Shown here: positions 8,240 through 17,428 of the stretch, piece after piece | Numbering within the stretch: the first letter of the stretch is position 1 | How the letters are laid out: each line of letters opens with the position of its first letter | Source of the DNA: Bacteroidota bacterium | Lineage (GTDB): Bacteria; Bacteroidota; Bacteroidia; UKL13-3 | NCBI GenBank assembly: GCA_030680835.1 | Contig: JAUXUD010000057.1 | Span: 1-64,000, forward strand | Length of the DNA: 64,000 nt | Reading direction: 5' to 3' | Position numbers and translations under genes: made by a program | The notes under the pieces: generated by a model | The model's input: the letters and a program-made list of their open reading frames with translations, nothing else | The model's database searches: none | What the model was told of the DNA's origin: nothing

Positions 8240-9082
8240 TCAATCTTCCCAGATATTAAACTGCTTTAATTTAACTTTTTCTTCAAAGAAAATTTTACTT
8301 GATTCTTCAAAACTTTGGGTATAATCGCTTACATAAAATTGCTGGGCTTTTTTGCCGAGTCCAAACTTACCTGCATTATCTGTATTTAAAAGCTTATGCT
8401 TTGTTAATACCTCTTTCACTTCCAGCGCAACAATTTCGCTACTATCTATTACCTCCACTTTTTTACCGTAGTACTTTTTGATTTCATTTTTTATCAGGGG
8501 ATAATGGGTGCATCCTAAAATAAGCGCATCAATTTTATTCAACCTCGATTTTGACAGATAAGAATTGATAATGGTTTGTGAAATTTTATTATTAAAAAAT
8601 CCCTCTTCAATCATAGGAGCCAACAGCGGGGTAGCCAGTTGAACAACATCTGCCACCGGGTCGAGTGCGGCGATTCTTTTTGCATACACATTAGAACTGA
8701 TGGTTCGCTTTGTTCCTATAATACCTATCCTTTCGCGGTAATGATTTTTCACCACATAAGCAGCTGCAGGATCAATCACATTTACAATTAAATCTTTCAT
8801 TCCTGTATCTTTCACTACAGCCTTAAATCCCGCTGCAGAAGCAGTATTACAGGCAATCACAATCATTTTGCAATTCTTGAATTTTAAAAACTCAGCAATC
8901 TTAACCGAATAATGTTTAATGGCTTCTGCACTCTTTTCTCCATAGGGCATATGAGCCGTATCTCCAAAGTAAATAATCTGTTCGTTGGGCAATAATTTAG
9001 TGATTGCTTTGGCTACCGTAAGTCCGCCAATGCCCGAATCAAATATTCCAATAGGTTGTGAAGGTTTGAAGTTCGTAATCAT
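8240..9082 (-). CDS. murI: Glutamate racemase
   Basis: This 280-aa enzyme interconverts L- and D-glutamate for peptidoglycan. The family motifs are present: FDSGIGGLTV near the start, catalytic Cys in ACNTASA, and the second catalytic Cys in LGCTHYP. I start at ATG 9082 rather than the TTG three codons upstream, because family members begin just before the FDSGIGG motif. It sits last in the outer membrane biogenesis run (uppS-bamA-skp-skp-murI), a common Bacteroidota gene order. Confidence 0.96.
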   Translation of the reverse strand: MITNFKPSQPIGIFDSGIGGLTVAKAITKLLPNEQIIYFGDTAHMPYGEKSAEAIKHYSVKIAEFLKFKNCKMIVIACNTASAAGFKAVVKDTGMKDLIVNVIDPAAAYVVKNHYRERIGIIGTKRTISSNVYAKRIAALDPVADVVQLATPLLAPMIEEGFFNNKISQTIINSYLSKSRLNKIDALILGCTHYPLIKNEIKKYYGKKVEVIDSSEIVALEVKEVLTKHKLLNTDNAGKFGLGKKAQQFYVSDYTQSFEESSKIFFEEKVKLKQFNIWED

Positions 9083-9191
9083 ACGATGCAAGATACAAAA
9101 AAGCCGTTACATATTTTATTCGCAGTATCCCTTGCAATGCAAAGTCACTACAATTAAAATTTGTAACGGCATTAACTATCTTTTTCTAAAA

Positions 9192-9710
9192 TTACAGGAT
9201 GCCTAGTTTTTTCTTCACTGCGCCCAATACATTGTCTCCTTCAGGTTTGTAAAGGAAACCTGCAACACTGCTGTCGAAAATATAACTATAACCACCTTCT
9301 TTTGCAACCTGACTGATTGCATTTTTTGCTTTTTCGATAATGGGTTTCAACAATTCAGACTCTTTTTTTCTTACGTTTTCCTGGGCTGATTGCTGGAATT
9401 CCTGAATACGTGTTTGCATATCCTGTAATTCCTTTTGCTTTACTTCGCGAATCGGCTCCGACAAGGTTTTTTCAACTTTTTGAAACTCGGCTACTTTTTT
9501 CTGAAATTCTTCACTCATTTTTTTCAACTCATCTTCCAGCGATTTGCCAAAAGCTTCCATATCTGTGTTTGCTTTTTTGTATTCCGGCATCATCTGCATC
9601 AGTTCCTGCAAATCAACATAACCGGTTTTCTGTGCTTTCACGCTGCTACCTGCGCCTGCGATAATCAATACGGCTAATAGTACCATTACCGGTTTTAAAA
9701 TGTTCTTCAT
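9192..9710 (-). CDS. OmpH/Skp-family periplasmic chaperone (second copy)
   Basis: The 172-aa protein has a signal peptide ending near VKAQK, followed by a long charged coiled coil (~45-130) as in Skp, the trimeric holdase that carries unfolded outer membrane proteins to BamA. It is downstream of another Skp-like gene and of bamA, 67 bases apart. The two copies share the layout GYVDLQELMQMMPEYKK / AYVDTEYILDMLPEYRS, so they arose by tandem duplication. The C-terminus (SSVAGFLYKPEGDN) matches the usual Skp end. Confidence 0.93.
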   Translation of the reverse strand: MKNILKPVMVLLAVLIIAGAGSSVKAQKTGYVDLQELMQMMPEYKKANTDMEAFGKSLEDELKKMSEEFQKKVAEFQKVEKTLSEPIREVKQKELQDMQTRIQEFQQSAQENVRKKESELLKPIIEKAKNAISQVAKEGGYSYIFDSSVAGFLYKPEGDNVLGAVKKKLGIL

Positions 9711-9777
9711 TTGTTAATTGTTTAGTGTTTATTAATAGTATTCCTGTTTATTGTGTTCCAATCTAAAATCGTGCCAA

Positions 9778-10344
9778 TTACTTTTCGCCGCCGCCACTGT
9801 TGGAAGGTTGAGAATTTTTGTTTTTTTGAACGCTAACCCCTAATTCCAATAACACCTCATCACTTTTATCGTATTTGGCATTGCTGTATAACATAATCAT
9901 TTCAGCACTTTTGGCAAATATAAAGTCAAGCGCGCTTTGTTTTGCTATTTTTTGACAAGCATCAAAAACTTTATCCTGAATGGGCTTCACCAATTCCTGT
10001 CTTTTTTTAAATAAATCACCTTCATAGCCAAATTTTTTATTCATAAACTCTTTTAAATCAGCTTCTTTAGCTTTTATTTCACTTTCTTTCTTTTTCTTGA
10101 GTTCTTCTGTCAATAAAATTTGTTCCGCCTGAAAATCTTTTTGCATTTTATCAATTTCGGCTTTTTTTGCTTCTGCTTCCTTCTGCCAGATTTCAGCAAT
10201 ATTATCCAGTTGCTTTTGTGCTGAGCGGTATTCGGGCAACATATCCAGAATGTACTCGGTATCTACATATGCAAAACGTTGTGCGGTTGTAGTGTTCAAA
10301 CCGAAAATAAGAAGGGCAATAATGCCGGTAATTACTTTTTTCAT
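9778..10344 (-). CDS. OmpH/Skp-family periplasmic chaperone (first copy)
   Basis: The 188-aa protein has a signal peptide (cleavage after about TTTAQ), a Lys/Glu-rich coiled coil (~45-135) and the Skp-type C-terminal head region. It starts eleven bases after bamA ends, so it is cotranscribed with the translocase it serves. Compared with the second copy it carries a longer, Ser/Asn-rich and Gly-rich tail (SQPSNSGGGEK). Different clients for the two copies are possible but not shown. Confidence 0.93.
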   Translation of the reverse strand: MKKVITGIIALLIFGLNTTTAQRFAYVDTEYILDMLPEYRSAQKQLDNIAEIWQKEAEAKKAEIDKMQKDFQAEQILLTEELKKKKESEIKAKEADLKEFMNKKFGYEGDLFKKRQELVKPIQDKVFDACQKIAKQSALDFIFAKSAEMIMLYSNAKYDKSDEVLLELGVSVQKNKNSQPSNSGGGEK

Positions 10345-10355
10345 AATTGGTAAAA

Positions 10356-12905
10356 TTAAAATTGCTGACCCAACAAAAAGTGAAAATTGCCACCGTTAAT
10401 CTGGTCGGGGTTGGGATGATACGGTGCTTTATCAATACCCCAGCCATAATCCAGTCCGATCATCCCAAACATGGGTAAGAAAATACGTACTCCCAATCCA
10501 TAAGAGCGGCTTACTTCAAAAGGATTGAAATCCTTTATATCTAACCAGGCTCCTCCGGCCTCAGCAAAAACCAGCGGAAACACCGTTGCCTGTGGATTTA
10601 AAGAAATCGGGTACCGAAGCTCCATGGTATAACGGTTATAAATGGTTGCGCCGGTTTGGTTATAACGAAAGTTTATGGGATTAATGGTATAAGGCGTAAG
10701 GGAATTATCCTGGTAACCGCGTAAAGCAATTAATTCACGTCCATCAAGATTAAACCCTGTCAAGCCCGATCCCCCTACCCAAAAACGTTCAAATGGGGTT
10801 ACTCCCCTGTCTTTATTATAGGCACCGATAAAACCAAAGTTTACACGTGTCATTAAAACCAGCGGTTTGGTATTGCCTAAAATTTTATTATACCAGGTAG
10901 CATCAAACTTCCATTTGTAATATTCAAGCCATTTGGTTTTATCCAGCGAGCTTGCTTTTGAATAATCCTTACCGTCAATAAGTGAATAAAGGGGTGATGA
11001 AGTAAGTGACAATGAAATATTTGAACCGCCACTGGGATAGATAGGTGTATTAATGGAATTCCTGCCCAACACTATTTTAAAATAAAGATTGTTTGATCCA
11101 TAAGTAGGAATGGTTGAATAAAAAACACTACCGTTAACATCCGGAACATTGTTATAAAACTTGTATCCCAACTCATACTGAATGATAAAAAAATCGTCGG
11201 GCCAGCGCAGTCGTTTTCCCAAGCCAACGGATGCACCTGTTGTATATAAACCCGAGCGGTTAATGCCCGATAAACCGTTTGATTGAATGGAATGATAAAC
11301 GCCAACTGTTAATGCATTGGGTCTTTTGCCTCCCAGCCAGGGTTCTGTAAAACTTGCTGAATACGATTGATAATACGTACCATTGGTTTGGGCCCTCAGC
11401 GAAATCCGTTGCCCGTCACCTGAAGGAATCGGTGTCCAGTATTTACGTTGCACGGTTTTACGGGCCGAAAAATTATTCAGTGTCAAGCCCAGAGTTCCTA
11501 CAACGAAACCTGCCCCCCAACCCCCGGATAATTCAATCTGGTCGTTGGCACGTTCTTCAACTTTATATTCAATATCTACAGTTCCTGTTTGCGGGTTTGG
11601 CACCGGGTTTACATTTAAAGCCTCCGGGTTAAAATAACCAATCTGAGAAAGTTCGCGTAAAGAACGGGTAACATCAGAGCGGCTAAAAAGCTGACCGGGT
11701 TTGGTTCTTAGTTCCCTTAAGATCACATGGTCACTGGTTTTTGAGTTCCCTTTAACAGTAACATTGTTAATGTATGCCTGCTGACCTTCATAAATACGTA
11801 TTTCCAAATCAATGGAATCATTTTCTACCAATACTTCAACCGGTTCAACCCTGAAAAACAAGTAACCGTCATCCATATATAATGTACTCAAATCCAAACC
11901 ATCCGGGCTCATGTTTAATCGCTGATCCAACACCGATTGATCGTAAATGTCTCCACGTTTAATTCTGAGCAATCTCGATAAATCTTCTGATGGGTATTTT
12001 GAATTTCCGATAAAACTGATGTTTCTGAAAAAATATTTCCTTCCTTCAAACAGGTTAATATGAATGTTGATTCCTTTTGAATCGCGCCAAACCGAATCGG
12101 AAACGATTTGCGCATCGCGGTATCCCAGACTTAAATACTTGTCAATAACGCTTTGTTTGTCTGCTATGTAATTGTCCTCAATATATTTTGATTTGGTCCA
12201 AAACCACTTTTTGGCTTTGGTATCTTTCATTACCTTTTTAAGTTTTTTTTCTTTTATCGCTGTAACTCCGGAAAAGCTAATTTCCGAAATTTTTATTTTA
12301 CTGCCACGATTCACGGTAATACGGAGTTTCACTGTGTTCTTTCTAACATCATCTGGTATCTGTTCAAATACTGCTTTTGCATCCAGGAATCCTTTTTCGG
12401 AAAAGTAATTGTGGATTTCTCTTTGTGTACTGTTTAGCACATTTTCGGTAACAATCTGTCCCGTCCTGAGTGTTAATTGTTCTCTCAGGTCTTCGGCTTT
12501 ACCTTTTCTAAGGCCTTTTATCGAAAAAGTTGAAAGTCTTGGTTTTTCAATCAGAATTATTTGAAACCAGATTTTATCATCTTCTATTTTGCTGATGTTT
12601 AATTTGATATCCGTAAAAAGTTTCTGCTTCCACAAATTGCTGATGGCTTTGGCGATGTCGTCAGACGGGACTCTTATTTTTTGCCCAATCTGTAGACCAC
12701 TTAAAACGAGCAAAACACTTTTATCGTAATATTCGGTTCCAATAATATCCAAACCGGCAATAATATATTGTTTGGGATTTGAATAATTAAGATCAAAATA
12801 ACTGGAAACATTTCCTTTCACCAAAGAAGTATCCTGCGCCGAAGCGCTTGTATATATAACACATAGTGTCAGGTAAATAAAAATTCTTTTGAGGTTTATA
12901 ATCAT
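10356..12905 (-). CDS. bamA: BamA, outer membrane protein assembly factor
   Basis: The 849-aa protein has a signal peptide, then POTRA domains (~40-450; for example GLDIIGTEYYD, FSIKGLRKGKAEDL, ISFIGNSKYPSEDL, VTVKGNSKTSDHV) and a C-terminal 16-strand barrel (~450-849) with the surface-antigen motif region RGYQDNS and a final Gly/Phe-rich strand ending in F. It inserts beta-barrel proteins into the outer membrane. The gene begins exactly where uppS ends (12905/12906), and skp follows 11 bases after its stop, forming one transcription unit. Confidence 0.97.
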   Translation of the reverse strand: MIINLKRIFIYLTLCVIYTSASAQDTSLVKGNVSSYFDLNYSNPKQYIIAGLDIIGTEYYDKSVLLVLSGLQIGQKIRVPSDDIAKAISNLWKQKLFTDIKLNISKIEDDKIWFQIILIEKPRLSTFSIKGLRKGKAEDLREQLTLRTGQIVTENVLNSTQREIHNYFSEKGFLDAKAVFEQIPDDVRKNTVKLRITVNRGSKIKISEISFSGVTAIKEKKLKKVMKDTKAKKWFWTKSKYIEDNYIADKQSVIDKYLSLGYRDAQIVSDSVWRDSKGINIHINLFEGRKYFFRNISFIGNSKYPSEDLSRLLRIKRGDIYDQSVLDQRLNMSPDGLDLSTLYMDDGYLFFRVEPVEVLVENDSIDLEIRIYEGQQAYINNVTVKGNSKTSDHVILRELRTKPGQLFSRSDVTRSLRELSQIGYFNPEALNVNPVPNPQTGTVDIEYKVEERANDQIELSGGWGAGFVVGTLGLTLNNFSARKTVQRKYWTPIPSGDGQRISLRAQTNGTYYQSYSASFTEPWLGGKRPNALTVGVYHSIQSNGLSGINRSGLYTTGASVGLGKRLRWPDDFFIIQYELGYKFYNNVPDVNGSVFYSTIPTYGSNNLYFKIVLGRNSINTPIYPSGGSNISLSLTSSPLYSLIDGKDYSKASSLDKTKWLEYYKWKFDATWYNKILGNTKPLVLMTRVNFGFIGAYNKDRGVTPFERFWVGGSGLTGFNLDGRELIALRGYQDNSLTPYTINPINFRYNQTGATIYNRYTMELRYPISLNPQATVFPLVFAEAGGAWLDIKDFNPFEVSRSYGLGVRIFLPMFGMIGLDYGWGIDKAPYHPNPDQINGGNFHFLLGQQF

Positions 12906-13652
12906 CTATTGCTTACTTATTTGTTCGCTTGTCCTACCAAAGCGTCTTTCTCTGTTTTGAAAATCCAAAATTGCCTGATATAAATCCTCTTTTGTAAAGT
13001 CGGGCCACAATTTCTCTGTAAAGTATAATTCACTATAAGCGATTTCCCATAGCAAAAAGTTACTAATTCTTTTTTCACCACTTGTGCGAATAAGTAACTC
13101 GGGGTGAGGCATCCAATTGGTAGACAAATATTTATCAACCAGTTTGTCATTGATATCCTCGGGTTTTATTTTTCCTTTTTTGGTATCTATAGCAATATTT
13201 TTTACGGCCTGAACCAAATCCCATTTTGCGCTGTAACTAAGGGCCAACACCAGGTTCATTCTTGTATTTTCCCTGGTTTCATCCATCGTTAACTGCAGCT
13301 GATTTTGGCATTTTTCGGGTAAATCTGCCAGGTTACCTATAAAGGATAAACGAATATTATTTTTCATCAAAGTTGGAGCTTCCTTTCGCATGGTATCAAC
13401 CAAAAGCTCCATTAATGCCCTTACTTCTAATTTGGGCCGATTCCAGTTTTCGGTTGAAAAGGCATATAGGGTGAGATATTTAACTCCAATTTCTGCGGCA
13501 GCTTCGGTAATGGTTTTTACGGTGCCCACCCCGTTTTTATGCCCAAAAATCCTGAATTTCCCCTTTCCTTTTGCCCATCTTCCATTGCCATCCATAATGA
13601 TAGCGATGTGTTTGGGCATTTTGCCAGGGTCAATTTTTTCCTTCAAACTCAT
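12906..13652 (-). CDS. uppS: Isoprenyl transferase (undecaprenyl diphosphate synthase)
   Basis: This 248-aa cis-prenyltransferase builds the C55 carrier lipid for cell wall and surface glycans from farnesyl diphosphate and isopentenyl diphosphate. Motifs visible: HIAIIMDGNGRWAK with the catalytic Asp, GHKNG, YAFSTENWNRP, and the C-terminal RTSGEKRISNFLLWE block. Length is normal. It abuts bamA with no spacer and follows the DUF6089 gene by 41 bases. Placement between envelope genes is conserved in Bacteroidota. Confidence 0.97.
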   Translation of the reverse strand: MSLKEKIDPGKMPKHIAIIMDGNGRWAKGKGKFRIFGHKNGVGTVKTITEAAAEIGVKYLTLYAFSTENWNRPKLEVRALMELLVDTMRKEAPTLMKNNIRLSFIGNLADLPEKCQNQLQLTMDETRENTRMNLVLALSYSAKWDLVQAVKNIAIDTKKGKIKPEDINDKLVDKYLSTNWMPHPELLIRTSGEKRISNFLLWEIAYSELYFTEKLWPDFTKEDLYQAILDFQNRERRFGRTSEQISKQ

Positions 13653-13693
13653 TATATCTGTTAAATTTCGCTTCTGAATTAATTACTGCGAAT

Positions 13694-14479
13694 TTAAAAA
13701 AATCTTGCACACTTTATTCTTGTATGAATTCTCATCGCAATAGAAACGGTGCAACTCATATACCAATCTTTATAATCTGGATTTCCCCTCCGGTAGCCAA
13801 GTTTGTTCTGAGGTGTGCCGTAAAGCTCTACCGAGCGATCGGTTAAAATTGATTTCACAGTACCAGCGTCCGATGCGTTCACACCCGGATATACAGTACT
13901 CACATCATCAAGATGATCTGTAAAAGTTTTTCTGAACCCTAATTGTCCTTCAATTGCAAACTTGTTGCTGAGCATATATTTTATTCCAATGCCAAAGGGT
14001 ATAGCCATTGAAAACTTATTATACAGTACGTTTTCAGTTTGATAATCCCTCAAATCGTAATATTTATCTTTTAATTTTGCCTGTGGATTAAAAGTAAATC
14101 CGGCAATCCCCGCATACACATAGGAGGTTATTTTTTTATGAAGCACAAAAGGACCATACTTGAGATAGTTAAATTCCAAAATTACTGCCAATTCATTAAT
14201 TCCACTTCGGAAACTTAAATTTCGGGGGGCATTTACTTCAAAATTTTTGTCGCTGCCGGAAACGGAGTAGTGGTTAAATTCACCTTTCAAAGCCCAGGTA
14301 TGATTAAAGTTGAGTCTCCCAAAAAAGCCTGCTGTTCCTTTAGTTTCGCTTAATTTTACCTTTGGAGCCAAATCTCCCCAATAATTGCAAATACCTGCCT
14401 GCAAACCCAATTCAAATTTTTGCGCCTGAACAATAAAAATCCCACAAAGATTAAACAGCAAAAAAAGAATTTTTTTCAT
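13694..14479 (-). CDS. DUF6089 outer membrane protein (PorG-like), copy 2
   Basis: The 261-aa protein has a signal peptide (to about VQAQK) and then an alternating pattern of short hydrophobic strands consistent with an eight-strand beta barrel, starting FELGLQAGICNYWGDL. That opening and the order next to uppS/bamA match DUF6089, the family of PorG, an outer membrane component tied to the type IX secretion machinery in Porphyromonas. Several T9SS cargo proteins in this window fit that role. It lies eight bases after a paralogue, so the pair is a tandem duplication; which copy is the true PorG is unknown. Confidence 0.82.
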   Translation of the reverse strand: MKKILFLLFNLCGIFIVQAQKFELGLQAGICNYWGDLAPKVKLSETKGTAGFFGRLNFNHTWALKGEFNHYSVSGSDKNFEVNAPRNLSFRSGINELAVILEFNYLKYGPFVLHKKITSYVYAGIAGFTFNPQAKLKDKYYDLRDYQTENVLYNKFSMAIPFGIGIKYMLSNKFAIEGQLGFRKTFTDHLDDVSTVYPGVNASDAGTVKSILTDRSVELYGTPQNKLGYRRGNPDYKDWYMSCTVSIAMRIHTRIKCARFF

Positions 14480-14487
14480 TTAGCTGA

Positions 14488-15441
14488 TTAATAGATTAAC
14501 GGGCATCCTTGTCCTCTGAATCTTAAAACATATGAAATAGTGATTCCGGCCATAAAATACATGTCGTTTTTGTTAAAGTGCCGGTCGCTTCTTTTATCCC
14601 CTTCTGTAAAACCATGCGCTACACCATCCTTATCAATATAAGGGGTCCAGTTCAGGTCTTTTAGCGGAAATTCAGTATTGGGGTCGGCGCCCGGAGTGAG
14701 TTCCCAGGTCCTGTCCGACAATAAAAGACCTGCCCTGCCCGTAGCGCCTCCAATTACCGATCTGTCGGCATATTTGCCGCCCACATCATCTAAATAATTT
14801 GTATTTGTAAAGCGGATACCCGCCTCAATTCCTATAAAAAAATCATCCCCAATTTTTTGCCGAAAACCCAAACCAAGGGGCAAACAAATGGTTGTTAAAG
14901 GGTATTTCTTAAGGTCATTGTATGTAGTAGATCCTTGCCCTTCAGTTCCTAGGGGTTGTAATTCAACTGTTTTCCCCAAAAACTTGGTTTTCGGATTAAA
15001 ATTAAACATGCCCAGGCCAATAAAAACATAGGGTAAAAAAGGCCGGGTGGTATAATATTTCAGGTTATTGGGCAGTAAATTATATTCAGCATGTATCGAA
15101 AATTCATAAATATCACTGTAGAAATTCAGGTTCCGGTATTTATTAAATTCGTAATCCGGTATATTATTATAATCTCTTTTTGCTGTAATAAAATTTTTAT
15201 CATCGCCCGAAACACGGCCGTACCCAATAAATCCATTCAGGGCAAAACGGGGTGTAAAATTATATCTGCCAAACAATGCAGCGGCAAAATGGGACTCTTT
15301 TAACAAAAACGATTCATTACTTAAATCGCCCATATAATTGGAAGCCCCCAAAAGCATTCCCACTTCAATTTGCTGACTTTTTGCAACAAATATGGAAAGG
15401 GAGAAAAGCTGAAAAAACAATAATTTCTTTAAACTTAGCAT
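14488..15441 (-). CDS. DUF6089 outer membrane protein (PorG-like), copy 1
   Basis: The protein is 317 aa from the chosen ATG at 15441 (MLSLKKLLFF), which gives a clean signal peptide ending at VAKSQQ; the open frame extends 36 codons further upstream, but that would bury the signal peptide. The mature start IEVGMLLGASNYMGDL resembles the paralogue just downstream and DUF6089 proteins in general. An insert of roughly 50 residues relative to copy 2 accounts for the greater length. Predicted beta barrel in the outer membrane, possibly a T9SS component. Confidence 0.82.
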   Translation of the reverse strand: MLSLKKLLFFQLFSLSIFVAKSQQIEVGMLLGASNYMGDLSNESFLLKESHFAAALFGRYNFTPRFALNGFIGYGRVSGDDKNFITAKRDYNNIPDYEFNKYRNLNFYSDIYEFSIHAEYNLLPNNLKYYTTRPFLPYVFIGLGMFNFNPKTKFLGKTVELQPLGTEGQGSTTYNDLKKYPLTTICLPLGLGFRQKIGDDFFIGIEAGIRFTNTNYLDDVGGKYADRSVIGGATGRAGLLLSDRTWELTPGADPNTEFPLKDLNWTPYIDKDGVAHGFTEGDKRSDRHFNKNDMYFMAGITISYVLRFRGQGCPLIY

Positions 15442-15478
15442 AAAAGCAAAAATATAGAAAAATAGTAAACTGCAAACA

Positions 15479-15865
15479 TTAACGTAAATGATTGTATGAA
15501 TGGTACAATTTAGGACCCAGGATGAATAACCCTGCAAGTATTGCCGCAATAGAGAATATCAGGACAGCTCCGGCAGCGAAATCCTTAATCCTGCCGGCCT
15601 TTGCGCTGATTTCGGGTGAAACCAGATTAACCACCTGTTCTATAGCCGAATTGAGGATTTCGGCCCCAATTACCAGTGCAATACAAATTATTAAAATTGA
15701 CCATTCTACAGCATTTAGGTTCAAAAATGCAGACAAAAGTAACACAAAAATCGTAAAAAAGGCATGAATACGCAGATTATGTTCACTTATAAACGCATCT
15801 TTTATTCCTTTAATTGCCGGCAAAAAAGATTGAATTCGAACTTTAAAAGAAAACGGTTTATGCAT
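15479..15865 (-). CDS. dgkA: Diacylglycerol/undecaprenol kinase family membrane protein
   Basis: This 128-aa integral membrane enzyme has three hydrophobic segments and the DgkA signature EILNSAIEQVVNLVSPE followed by KDFAAGAVLI. In Gram-positive relatives the enzyme phosphorylates undecaprenol; in E. coli DgkA it acts on diacylglycerol. Proximity to uppS and envelope genes is compatible with lipid-carrier recycling, but substrate choice cannot be read from sequence. It starts two bases after nadK stops. Confidence 0.9.
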   Translation of the reverse strand: MHKPFSFKVRIQSFLPAIKGIKDAFISEHNLRIHAFFTIFVLLLSAFLNLNAVEWSILIICIALVIGAEILNSAIEQVVNLVSPEISAKAGRIKDFAAGAVLIFSIAAILAGLFILGPKLYHSYNHLR

Positions 15866-15867
15866 AC

Positions 15868-16761
15868 TTACACTCTGAAATTCCGGTTATCGTATCCCCA
15901 CATTAATTTTTCACGCAGGGTTTTCAAATAATTTTCACTATTCGAACGTATCAGATTCAGACTAAATCCTGCTTTTTTAATAGCTAACTGGGTTTTATTG
16001 TCAATACTTTCTGAACGCGAATCCAGGGTTGCCAGAAAGCTGCTGCTTCTGCCTTCAATTTCAAATGAAATTACATTTTCATCTGAAATAATAATGGGTC
16101 TAACATTTAAATTATGCGGTGCAATGGGAGTGATTACAAAACTTTGTGATGATGGATAGAGTATGGGGCCTCCGCAACTCAGATTATATCCTGTTGAACC
16201 GGTTGGTGTTGAAATGATTAAGCCGTCGCTCCAGTACGAGTTTAAAAATTCGCCGTTGATATAGGTGTGAATGGTAATCATGCTGGAACTGTCTTTTTTA
16301 TGAATAACAAAATCATTGAGGGCGTATTTTACGCCACCAAACATTTCATTATCAGACTCTAGTTCCAGCACCGTACGCTTTTCAATTGAAAAATGTCCTT
16401 TGTCCAGTTCATTTAAAAATCCGGGAGCATCTTTGGCAGCCAGGCCTGCTAAAAATCCCAATCTGCCGGTATTAATCCCAATGATGGGAGTTTCAGCTTC
16501 CATTACAAACTCGAGGGTGTTTAAAATGGTTCCATCACCTCCAATACTGATCACATAATCAATACCAGCCGCCGAAAAATCTTTTTCAGTACTAAATGTT
16601 TGTTTATCTGCCGGTATTTTTAAACCATATTTCAAACAATCTTCAAAATACCTGTCATAAACAATATAATCCATGTGTTTACTTTCCAAGGTATCGAAAA
16701 ATTGCTGGATCTCGGCAAACCGTTCATCTTTAAAGTATTTTCCGTATATGGCCAGGCGCAT
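15868..16761 (-). CDS. nadK: NAD kinase
   Basis: The 297-aa cytoplasmic enzyme makes NADP from NAD with ATP or polyphosphate. It shows the GGDGT motif (ISIGGDGTIL near residue 75), GRLGFLAG, and the Gly-rich TPTGSTGYNLSCGGPI segment. It is packed between the CBS gene (2 bases) and dgkA (2 bases). The order CBS protein-nadK-envelope genes-uppS-bamA is a familiar Bacteroidota cluster. Confidence 0.97.
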   Translation of the reverse strand: MRLAIYGKYFKDERFAEIQQFFDTLESKHMDYIVYDRYFEDCLKYGLKIPADKQTFSTEKDFSAAGIDYVISIGGDGTILNTLEFVMEAETPIIGINTGRLGFLAGLAAKDAPGFLNELDKGHFSIEKRTVLELESDNEMFGGVKYALNDFVIHKKDSSSMITIHTYINGEFLNSYWSDGLIISTPTGSTGYNLSCGGPILYPSSQSFVITPIAPHNLNVRPIIISDENVISFEIEGRSSSFLATLDSRSESIDNKTQLAIKKAGFSLNLIRSNSENYLKTLREKLMWGYDNRNFRV

Positions 16762-16763
16762 AA

Positions 16764-17426
16764 TCAGGTATTTAAATATTTAACCAACCACTGAAATCTG
16801 TCGTCCATGTTTTGATTCGGATCAAGAGCTGAATTAGTGAAAACTATTTTATACCCAAAACGATCCAGGCTTGCAATTACATGACTTAAAAACTGTTTGT
16901 TTAATTTAATTGAAACGCGCAGGGTATTTGCTTCATCCTTTAAGGTTTCAACCATTAAATGTATAATTTTTGCATCGTTGCTTTCACAAATTCTGGCAAT
17001 TTCGGCAACAGAATACTGAATGGCTGATATTTCCAAAACAATAAATGATCCTTCCTGCATGATGGCTGAATTTGAAAAAGACTGCAGGGCTATATCCTGA
17101 ACTGAAATTACGCCTTTATATAAACCATCAGCATTTATTACTGCAAGCGATGTTAAGCGGTACTGACACATTCGTTGCCATATTTCGTAAACATGATAGT
17201 GTTCAGGAATGCAATAATGTGCTATATCCAGTAGCATAAGTTCATCCACTTTTTTATCCGGGTTTTCCAATAAAGAAAGCTCATTTACAAAACCCAAAAC
17301 TTTTAAATTGTCAACTACAGGCAATTCTTTAACCATCCAATCGCTCATAAACATAAGCGCAGTTTCGGCATTGTCTGATTTCTTTAAAGAAAAAATTTCG
17401 CTTGATATATACTGATTTGCAAACAT
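16764..17426 (-). CDS. Tandem CBS-domain protein
   Basis: The protein is 220 aa from ATG 17426; the frame runs 29 codons further upstream into the hydrolase gene, but that start is unlikely. Two CBS motifs occupy residues ~5-65 and ~70-125 (EIWQRMCQYRLTSLAVIN, GVISVQDIALQS), forming a Bateman module that usually binds adenine nucleotides. The rest (~130-220) has an ACT-like alternation, EISAIQYSVAEIARICES. Its position directly before nadK suggests sensing of an adenylate or NAD-related ligand; that is inference. It starts two bases after the hydrolase gene. Confidence 0.85.
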   Translation of the reverse strand: MFANQYISSEIFSLKKSDNAETALMFMSDWMVKELPVVDNLKVLGFVNELSLLENPDKKVDELMLLDIAHYCIPEHYHVYEIWQRMCQYRLTSLAVINADGLYKGVISVQDIALQSFSNSAIMQEGSFIVLEISAIQYSVAEIARICESNDAKIIHLMVETLKDEANTLRVSIKLNKQFLSHVIASLDRFGYKIVFTNSALDPNQNMDDRFQWLVKYLNT

Positions 17427-17428
17427 GT

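Noticed and set aside
9410-9677. Two overlapping open frames antisense to the second skp gene
   Set aside because: They come from the biased coiled-coil codons of the real gene and have no start context or family features.
15442-15549. 36-codon upstream extension of the first DUF6089 gene
   Set aside because: It would place a hydrophobic, unrelated segment before a normal signal peptide and would reach into the region after dgkA.
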